A stretch of 64,000 bases of DNA. Source: a virus. The DNA is taken from positions 28,359 through 92,358 of IMG/VR virus record IMGVR_UViG_3300027320_000006; one strand, given 5' to 3'. The notes below the pieces were generated by a model that saw only the letters and a list, made by a program, of their open reading frames with translations, was not told the DNA's origin and did not search any database. Both the position numbers and the translations under genes were made by a program. Below, in pieces: positions 30,395-37,777 of this stretch. Position 1 is the stretch's first letter. The number at the start of each line of letters is the position of its first letter.

Positions 30395-32908
30395 TTATTT
30401 GAATGTGTCTGGATATTCTTCTCTCCATTTAGGATTATAGATATCATATGACATAAATGAAGGTTTAGGTTCTTTTAAAGTTTTACCACCTTCTGTACCT
30501 TGAGCGACCTGTCCTAAATCAAAATCTCTCATAGTTTTAAGTTCTTGATTTGAAAGTGGTGTTGTATCTCCCGTTGTATTTGCGGCCATCTGGTCTTTTC
30601 TAATTGATATTGGAGAAACATAATTAGGATCAGCAGCTATTTCATTAGTTATTTTGATATCTTTAAATGCTATATAAGACGCTACAGATTTAACGATAGT
30701 ATAAATATCATGATCAAATGCACCCGCTTCAATATTTCTGATTTTTAATTTTAACTTTTTGATGTCTTCTTGAAGTTTTTTATATTCTTCGCTATCTTCA
30801 CTTACTCTTGTTTTTAATATTTCAGCTTGATCTTCTAATGATTGTATTTCTTCGATAGTAGCTTTTTTTATGTCTTCTCGATTGACCTTACCAGCTTCTT
30901 CATAAAATTTAATTGCTAGTTGTTTTTGTTTTAGGTAATCTTCAGTAGCTTGGGTATAAGGTTGTTCAGAATTTTCATAAGGTCCAAATCTTTTTTCTGC
31001 CCATTCTTGAAGTTTTTGTTCAGATACCATAGGAGTAGCATTCAACCAGCTTGCTTCATTACTCATCAGCATATCTGATAATTCTTCTACAACAGCTTTT
31101 CTAATGATTTCCGATGTTCTCATTTCTTCAATTCTTTTATGCAGAATTTCAATCATATAAGAAGTATTTCCATATACTCTTGCAACAATTTCTCTAATGT
31201 CTGATAAATACAATCTAGATTGATTGTATGCTTCGCCTTCTTTTAAGGATGTTTTAGGATCTACATTACTGAATACTTCTGATCCGCCTTTGATAACATA
31301 ATCTGCTAAATGGGCTAATTCATGAGCAGCTGTAGACATATTAATCATGTCTTTGGTTATTCCAAGATTGTTAATAATATTGTCACTATTTACATAGTCT
31401 TCAGATATAAATTCGTTGATAAATATTGAAGGACCATTATTGTTATCCGAAAATCTAGGAACAAAATATCCACAAGAGTTCATTAATGTAGGTGTGATAA
31501 AACCATATTCTTGAAGTGATGTATTTAATAAATCTTTATAAAATTCAGAATTTTTAAATACATAAATCTTTAATCTTGATTTAATATCACTTATGATATT
31601 TTGATCATCTGAATTGAATCCAAATGAATTTAGAATATCATTTAGTAATTTTTCATATTCTCCAGTAATATCATGTTTTTCAATATATCCATTTTGTAGA
31701 TTTTTTTGAAATATATCGAGTATAGGAGAATTAGCACTTTGTGGTGTTGTATTTTGAGTTTGTGTATTTTGAGCTCGTTGAGACTGATATGAATTAAGTT
31801 TTTCAGAGTTTTTTTGCACATAAGCATCAATTTCTTCTTTTGTGGGTATTTCTTTAAATTTCCTATTTGCTAAATCTTTATTTTCCAATGAAGCTTTTAT
31901 GTATTCTTTGATTATTTCTTCTTTCGGTCCAACACCTAATCTGTGTAAATAAGGTTTGTAATAATATTCACAAGAAGGATAAATTTTTTCATTTATAATT
32001 TGTCTATTGTTTTTAAATATTTCATACCAAAAATCACCCATAAAATAAGTCATTCCGTATTTGAAAGCACCAACGAATCTATTTTCAAAATGCTCTGGAC
32101 TAAATTTATTTTTATTTTTATCTAAATATTCTATATATTTATCAAATTTTTGATCATTTATTAAAAGATCATAAACTTTGGGTAGATCATCCATTACTCT
32201 TTCATTGTGAGCTTCATCTAATAAATATAAATAATCGTCAATAGGTAATCCAGAATATTGGACAACATCATAATAAAGTTGCCTACCAGCATCTGATTGT
32301 ATGTTATCAATAATATTTTTAAGTATTTGTTCTCCAGAATATTTATCAGCATTAAGAAATTCATACATAGGATCTTTATCCGTAATATATTTTTTAATTT
32401 CTGTTCTTGCTTCACTCTGTTGCATGCTTGAACTAGATAGTGTGTCCATATTCATCATTATATATATACGAACACGCTTTGGAAGATCAATGCCTTCTTT
32501 TGTGTATGCTAAGAGTTTATTATATCCGAAATTATATACAGTGTTATGTGTCTCTAATGTACTACCCATATGTGAGAAAGTGTCAGGCAATAACATCATT
32601 TCTTCGTTTTGAGAAATTTTATTATTCTTTATCATTAACGGAACTAATCTATTAGCTCTATGTACAGTTTCAGCATCTTTCGAATACATATAAATCAAGT
32701 GTGTTATAACAGATGTTAAATAATCACTCGTATACTTGTTGTCAATCAAGTCAAGAAGATATTTATAAAGATGTTCAAAATTTGGTAATTTTGAAATAGA
32801 ATAATTATGTCGTATTTCCCATAATATATCTTCTGGTGATTTACTAGTATCCATTCCACCAGCCAACTCATCTAACGCACCAGCTTCTACTATTTTTTGA
32901 TACCACAT
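30395..32908 (-). CDS. MWY-tagged large HExxH metallopeptidase-like protein
   Basis: 837 residues beginning MWYQKIVEAGALDEL. A zincin motif 'AAHELAHLADYVIKGG' lies at about 526-541 (HELAH), and a possible third ligand Glu is in 'LSDIREIVARV' about 45 residues later, a gluzincin-like spacing. The first 500 residues are helical. A coiled coil follows (about 680-720, 'EEIQSLEDQAEILKTRV'). It could be a packaged protease acting on the virion or host; no substrate can be read. Confidence 0.7.
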   Translation of the reverse strand: MWYQKIVEAGALDELAGGMDTSKSPEDILWEIRHNYSISKLPNFEHLYKYLLDLIDNKYTSDYLTSVITHLIYMYSKDAETVHRANRLVPLMIKNNKISQNEEMMLLPDTFSHMGSTLETHNTVYNFGYNKLLAYTKEGIDLPKRVRIYIMMNMDTLSSSSMQQSEARTEIKKYITDKDPMYEFLNADKYSGEQILKNIIDNIQSDAGRQLYYDVVQYSGLPIDDYLYLLDEAHNERVMDDLPKVYDLLINDQKFDKYIEYLDKNKNKFSPEHFENRFVGAFKYGMTYFMGDFWYEIFKNNRQIINEKIYPSCEYYYKPYLHRLGVGPKEEIIKEYIKASLENKDLANRKFKEIPTKEEIDAYVQKNSEKLNSYQSQRAQNTQTQNTTPQSANSPILDIFQKNLQNGYIEKHDITGEYEKLLNDILNSFGFNSDDQNIISDIKSRLKIYVFKNSEFYKDLLNTSLQEYGFITPTLMNSCGYFVPRFSDNNNGPSIFINEFISEDYVNSDNIINNLGITKDMINMSTAAHELAHLADYVIKGGSEVFSNVDPKTSLKEGEAYNQSRLYLSDIREIVARVYGNTSYMIEILHKRIEEMRTSEIIRKAVVEELSDMLMSNEASWLNATPMVSEQKLQEWAEKRFGPYENSEQPYTQATEDYLKQKQLAIKFYEEAGKVNREDIKKATIEEIQSLEDQAEILKTRVSEDSEEYKKLQEDIKKLKLKIRNIEAGAFDHDIYTIVKSVASYIAFKDIKITNEIAADPNYVSPISIRKDQMAANTTGDTTPLSNQELKTMRDFDLGQVAQGTEGGKTLKEPKPSFMSYDIYNPKWREEYPDTFK

Positions 32909-32944
32909 AATTGTTTTGTCCTACTATATTTTACAGGATTATGA

Positions 32945-32956
32945 TATTATAGACCT
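32945..32956 (+). promoter_or_regulatory. -10 region of the FeoA-like gene
   Basis: Extended -10 TATGATATTAT (hexamer 32945-32950) is followed by 6 nt and then the GTG start. Confidence 0.5.
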
Positions 32957-33235
32957 GTGTTTGATTTTCTTCTTGCTAAACCGTCTACAGCTCACAATAA
33001 AATAGAATATACTAATATGTCTACAAAATTATGCTGCGGGACAGATGGTCATGAATATAAAGTAACGTCTGTTGTTGGGCCTTTTAGAAATAGATTGTCT
33101 GAACTTGGATTTACTAAAAATACCATAGTTATGATAGTGAGACATATAAATAATAAAGGCCCGATAGAAATACTTATCAGAGGATATTACATTATTTTAA
33201 GACATGATGAAGCAGAATGTATTATCGTTGAATAA
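32957..33235 (+). CDS. FeoA-like domain protein, predicted leaderless
   Basis: 92 residues from a GTG. 'RNRLSELGFTKNTIVMIVRHI' (about 44-64) and 'GPIEILIRGYYIILRHDEAECIIVE' (about 68-92) follow the SH3-like FeoA pattern: (R)L.E(L)G then GP(I).(I)..(G)..(I).LR..EA. FeoA works with FeoB iron transporters or in DtxR regulators; neither is here. The 33-residue N-terminal part contains 'KLCCGTDGHEY'. The 3' end overlaps the convergent gene by 14 bp. Confidence 0.65.
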   Translation: MFDFLLAKPSTAHNKIEYTNMSTKLCCGTDGHEYKVTSVVGPFRNRLSELGFTKNTIVMIVRHINNKGPIEILIRGYYIILRHDEAECIIVE

Positions 33236-36200
33236 TAATTATTTGGCTTTCAGAATCAGCTACATACAAGTCCTTAGTATTAATTTGTTTTGAATTTAAA
33301 TCTAATATAGTTTTTACGTATGGATTTTCCCATGGTCTAGCGTTATTCTTAAATGGTGTTTTTGTGTCTTTCTTAAATTGTCTTGGTCTATATGCACCGC
33401 TAGATTGAGAACCAAAATTAACATTAGTGTTCATTTTTTTTGCTACATCATAAATAAGTTTGTCAACTATTGTTTGTGCTTCTACGCTACCGAATAATTT
33501 GCTTCCAATTGTTTCAAAACTATCAAAACAGATATTGCCGTTATCATCTTCCCAAACATAACTACCCAGGATCATTTGACCTTTTTGATCTTCTATTATA
33601 AAGAACGAAGATTTATCTGATATTTGACCATCTAATGCAAGAGTTGCAGCATAACTATCTGGATGTTGACAGCATCCAGCATAATTTCCTATAAACATAC
33701 CTCTTGTGTCATTTCTGTGTAAGAATCTAGCTGTATATCCGTAATATTCTTCTTCAATATCTGACCACTCTGGCTGAGGAAAGTTAGTTCTATGTTTGTA
33801 TAATATTTCTATATTTTGATACATTTTTAATAATCTATCATTTTCATCCATACCTAAATGATCATGAAAATCCGGTTTATCAGAAAATTCAAAATGTTTA
33901 TCAAATTCTTTTGCTAATCTAGGTTCTTGCACTTCAATCTTACTGAAGAAAATTAATGATGATGAAGTTTTAATTAAATCAGAGAGTTCACTTACATCAT
34001 ACATTTTAGATAATTCAGACACGAGAGATTTGGAGGCTATACTCATTTTTTCATCAGCAATATTTATTTCTTTATTCCACATTCTCGCTACTTTAGCAAG
34101 TTGAAATAAATTTTTATTATTCATTTGCTGAATGATATAATCAGATAAACCCGGACCAGGATCAATTTTGTCAAACTTTTGCGCAGCAGAATGTATTACA
34201 ATACTTTGAACATAATCATCCATTTCCGAAAATTTAAATATCTTACCGTAATCTTTTCCTGATGCGATAATAAATTTATCAAGAAAATTAGGTAATGATT
34301 TATTAAATAATCTGAGAAGTGCCATAGATTCATTTACATATTCTAGTTGTGTATTTGAATTTAACCTTACTTCAGCTTTTGAAAAGTCTATATTTAATTT
34401 ATTGGGAATTTGAGTACTTGTAATTTCTTTTATAAAATCTTCTGTTATGACATCAGGTAAATAATAATTTATATCTGCAGTAGCAGCTGTTGCTGCATAT
34501 ATAGGCATAAGTTTAGTAGTAGAGTCAGAATAATCAGGATTAATCCCAATAATTTTATCCATTATTAATTTATAAAATTTTATCATTGATTCTCTATTTA
34601 AATAAATTAATAAACCATGCCCATCATTTATAGCTTGCAATGCATCACCAGCTTGATTAGCTGTTACACCTTTAGGTAAATAACTTTCAGCATCTTCATC
34701 TGTATTTAAAGCATTATCATATTTTGTTACGAAATCTAATATTTGATTTATAGGATATTTAGCGATCTCAGTGTTTTGTGCTTTAATTGCTGTATGGTAT
34801 TTATTGTATACTTTAACTTCTATATCATGTATAATAGTTTTTCTATTTCTTACATGTATTTTTGCATCTGAAACATTAATATTTGGTAAATCACAAGCAA
34901 CCCTATTACGGATCATATGATTAACATCATCTAGTCCTAATTCTGTTATCATTTCATCTTTTGCATGAAGATCTAAAAGTTTGATAAGCAATTGAGGATT
35001 TCGCCCTCTTAGATCATAATTATGAAATAAAATATATAAGAGCTTATTGTAATCAGCACTTCCTTCTTCAAAGTTATGATATGCTGTATTTCTAGGATTC
35101 TTGAAACTATCTTTAACTAATTTAATTCTTTCTAATGTCTCAAAATGGTTTACTTTATCAGAAAGTAAATTTAATTCAGTTAATGATAAATGTGCAAATC
35201 TTGGATTACTTATATTTAGTAAACCTATCTTAGATATATCGATAATATCACTGTCTTTAAAACGAGCTGCGATTTCTCTTGATCTATAACTGTTAGCTTT
35301 ATAAATCTTGTCAGCTATTTTAGCTTTATTAGGGTCAGTAGAACCAAACAAAATATAATTTTGAACATTCTTATTTGCAATATGAGGTTCTAAATCTTTA
35401 TATGGAATATCTACAGCATTTGAATTATTTTTATAAAATTCTGAATACTTTTCAATATCATCTACACTTAAGCTTGAAAATTCTGGATTAGATTTATGAT
35501 AGGCTAAAACAATGTCAGGATTATTATGCTTCAGAATCTCAATAGGATGAATTTCTTGTAATCTGTCAGGGCGAAATTTGATGTAAGTAGAAAGATAATA
35601 AGTTTTTAAATATTGTTGAACATAGTCTCTGTCAAATTGTGTAATATAATCCAAGAAATATTTAGCATTAGATTTTGTGATAGCACTTCTAACATAATTA
35701 TTTAAAAGATCAGATAATGATCCTATGTATATTTCTGCTTTTTCTTTGTCAGCTTCTATCAAAACTAAATATAGGGTCTGGTTTACTTGATCAGGCTCTA
35801 AATTAAATAATTCATAATCTTTGCCCAGAACTTGTTTGTAATATAGGTTTAGTTCAGTTCCATCATGTTGTAATTCTTTATACTTAGCGATAGCTTGATC
35901 AAATGGAAGTATTGTATTTATTCTGATGATATGTTCTGCATCAGAATCTCTCATTAGACTTTTAATATTATCAAAAATTACTCTGACTTGTTCAGGAGAA
36001 TAATGCGCAGTCAATCGTTCTAACACATTGTTGCTGATTTGAACAGGTTCTTGTATGCCTCTAAAAAAAATAATATTTTTTATAAAATAATATATCTTAT
36101 TATCTTGGCATCGGATGTTAAGTTGTTCTTGGTAGTTATTTTTTCCAGGTAAAAAAGATAATCCAGCTTTTTTGAAATTTACAATTTCCTCTTTATTCAT

Positions 36201-36968
36201 TTCAGGAATTTTAGAATCAAATGCAGACGCATCATTTAAGTAAGCTTGAAGTTCCGATGAATTTTCAAAATAATCAGCTAAATCATAAAGATTCATAAGA
36301 TCATTAAATATTTGACCTAAATTTTCTGGATTAGAATGATAATATAAATATTCTGAAAATAGTTTTTTAGCATGACCATCAGGTAAATATTTAACAGCTG
36401 AATCAATTTTATATTGTTTGTCAAATCTTATAATTTGTTCTGGCTTTGAATATCTTAAAGATAATAAAAGCTCATCTTCAGCAAATTTAAGATTACCTTT
36501 TAGAAATTGATCAGTAAATTCATACAATGATGAGTCTGGAATTTTATAGAATGCTTGAATAACATTTTCAACTATAACCCTTAAATAATTTCCAAGGCTC
36601 TTATTTTCCGGTTTATTTACTCGATCATATAGCTGTTTGATAGATTCATTGATGGTATTTCCTGAGCTCCAAGCATTATAAAATTCATCAAATAAATCAT
36701 GATCTTGTTCACTAATTTGAGATTTTAATTTAGAGGATTGTTCATCAGCTAAAGGATGGTCTACAATATATTGCGCATGTTCATTTTCAGGTGTTTCTTC
36801 AATAATATCTTCAGTCTCTTCATTTTGTTCTTGTTGTGCGATTTTGAGCATTAAATTCGCATATCTGTCAAATTTATCTGAGTAAGAATAATCACCAATA
36901 GAATCATACATATTTGCTATTTTGATACTTACAATTGAAGATGTGTTGACGAATTTGATTTGAGACAT
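33222..36968 (-). CDS. Giant protein with CCQ-type C-terminal domain
   Basis: 1248 residues from MSQIKFVNTSSIVSIKIANM; AGGTAA lies 4 nt before the ATG at 36968. The N-terminus has the motif 'IANMYDSIGDYSYSDKFDRYANLMLKIAQ' (about 18-46) shared in pattern with three other proteins. The centre is helical and repeat-like. At about 1093-1175 'MFIGNYAGCCQ', 'SSFFIIEDQKGQMILGSYVW' and 'ICFDSFET' match the 16567 protein. A virion or injected protein is proposed. Confidence 0.7.
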   Translation of the reverse strand: MSQIKFVNTSSIVSIKIANMYDSIGDYSYSDKFDRYANLMLKIAQQEQNEETEDIIEETPENEHAQYIVDHPLADEQSSKLKSQISEQDHDLFDEFYNAWSSGNTINESIKQLYDRVNKPENKSLGNYLRVIVENVIQAFYKIPDSSLYEFTDQFLKGNLKFAEDELLLSLRYSKPEQIIRFDKQYKIDSAVKYLPDGHAKKLFSEYLYYHSNPENLGQIFNDLMNLYDLADYFENSSELQAYLNDASAFDSKIPEMNKEEIVNFKKAGLSFLPGKNNYQEQLNIRCQDNKIYYFIKNIIFFRGIQEPVQISNNVLERLTAHYSPEQVRVIFDNIKSLMRDSDAEHIIRINTILPFDQAIAKYKELQHDGTELNLYYKQVLGKDYELFNLEPDQVNQTLYLVLIEADKEKAEIYIGSLSDLLNNYVRSAITKSNAKYFLDYITQFDRDYVQQYLKTYYLSTYIKFRPDRLQEIHPIEILKHNNPDIVLAYHKSNPEFSSLSVDDIEKYSEFYKNNSNAVDIPYKDLEPHIANKNVQNYILFGSTDPNKAKIADKIYKANSYRSREIAARFKDSDIIDISKIGLLNISNPRFAHLSLTELNLLSDKVNHFETLERIKLVKDSFKNPRNTAYHNFEEGSADYNKLLYILFHNYDLRGRNPQLLIKLLDLHAKDEMITELGLDDVNHMIRNRVACDLPNINVSDAKIHVRNRKTIIHDIEVKVYNKYHTAIKAQNTEIAKYPINQILDFVTKYDNALNTDEDAESYLPKGVTANQAGDALQAINDGHGLLIYLNRESMIKFYKLIMDKIIGINPDYSDSTTKLMPIYAATAATADINYYLPDVITEDFIKEITSTQIPNKLNIDFSKAEVRLNSNTQLEYVNESMALLRLFNKSLPNFLDKFIIASGKDYGKIFKFSEMDDYVQSIVIHSAAQKFDKIDPGPGLSDYIIQQMNNKNLFQLAKVARMWNKEINIADEKMSIASKSLVSELSKMYDVSELSDLIKTSSSLIFFSKIEVQEPRLAKEFDKHFEFSDKPDFHDHLGMDENDRLLKMYQNIEILYKHRTNFPQPEWSDIEEEYYGYTARFLHRNDTRGMFIGNYAGCCQHPDSYAATLALDGQISDKSSFFIIEDQKGQMILGSYVWEDDNGNICFDSFETIGSKLFGSVEAQTIVDKLIYDVAKKMNTNVNFGSQSSGAYRPRQFKKDTKTPFKNNARPWENPYVKTILDLNSKQINTKDLYVADSESQIIIIQR

Positions 36969-37038
36969 AAAGTTACCTAAAAGCAATAATATTATAGATA
37001 TTATTTGTCAATTATACAAGATATAACCTTTAGAAGAT

Positions 37039-37061
37039 ATAATGTACTGGTGGGAGATAAT
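37039..37061 (+). promoter_or_regulatory. -10 and RBS for the 37062 gene
   Basis: TATAAT near 37039 followed by GGGAG 5 nt before the ATG, which selects the 37062 start over one at 37005. Confidence 0.55.
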
Positions 37062-37295
37062 ATGAAATTATTTAGTCAAATGTCTCGTCCAATGATAGAT
37101 TTAGGATTAAAAATTAGATCTAGAAGATGGCCTGAAGACTATTATATATATCGGAATGAAGAAAAAATTATAGACAGCATGGGAAATGTGTTTTTTAATT
37201 CTTGGGAAGATTATTTTATATTGCATCAAACAGTATTAGACAATGCTGGGCCAATTTGGGAAGTTTATGATGATCTAGGATTAGACAAGTTATAA
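37062..37295 (+). CDS. Divergent DUF2829-like protein
   Basis: 77 residues. 'MIDLGLKIRSRRWPEDYYIYR' (about 11-31) and 'AGPIWEVYDD' near the end retain the R-x-W...W-E-V pattern of the 23-26 kb family but lack the 'EAL..L..G' opening. Isolated gene with its own promoter and terminator. Confidence 0.5.
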   Translation: MKLFSQMSRPMIDLGLKIRSRRWPEDYYIYRNEEKIIDSMGNVFFNSWEDYFILHQTVLDNAGPIWEVYDDLGLDKL

Positions 37296-37296
37296 A

Positions 37297-37324
37297 AAAA
37301 CCCTCCTTTATGGAGGGTTTTTGT
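37297..37324. terminator. Bidirectional terminator
   Basis: AAAACCCTCC-TTTAT-GGAGGGTTTT with T-runs on both strands between convergent genes. Confidence 0.85.
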
Positions 37325-37690
37325 TTATCCTAACAGATCAATGTAATCTGTAATTTTCTTTAGTTTTTCATCTGTAGTTAGTTTTTGTTGAGACAGCTTT
37401 AGTTCGTGAATAATCTTTGAAATATTATATTTAATATTTTTGGGATTTGTTCCTTGGGGATGGATATAACAAGGACCCAGCAAAGACTTACTAGCTACAA
37501 AAGTTGAGGTAGACCCAACTACTGTTTTTGATACACCATTATCAAAAAAGTTTTCCATAGCATAATTCATATCAACTTTAATATTGCATGCTTTGGAAAA
37601 ATTATAAAAATCTTGATCACTAAAAGTAATATTTTTAGTCATACAAACATAAAGAAAATTCCAAAGAAATTGATTCTTATCATATCGCAT
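37325..37690 (-). CDS. Hypothetical protein
   Basis: 121 residues from MRYDKNQFLWNFLYVCM; GAGG lies 9 nt upstream. Centre 'VVGSTSTFVASKSLLGPCYIHPQGTNPKN' looks like a loop-rich binding region. No family recognised. Confidence 0.6.
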   Translation of the reverse strand: MRYDKNQFLWNFLYVCMTKNITFSDQDFYNFSKACNIKVDMNYAMENFFDNGVSKTVVGSTSTFVASKSLLGPCYIHPQGTNPKNIKYNISKIIHELKLSQQKLTTDEKLKKITDYIDLLG

Positions 37691-37777
37691 TATCACGTAC
37701 CTCTAAAAGAAGTATACCTGTGAAACAAGAATAAAACAATAGCTCTCAACTTAAAAATAAACCTGGGGAGGTATGTT

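Noticed and set aside
36005-37061. Longer starts for the 33222 and 37062 genes at 36986 and 37005
   Set aside because: AGGTAA and GGGAG sites favour the shorter starts at 36968 and 37062, and the 37062 start lies downstream of a TATAAT.
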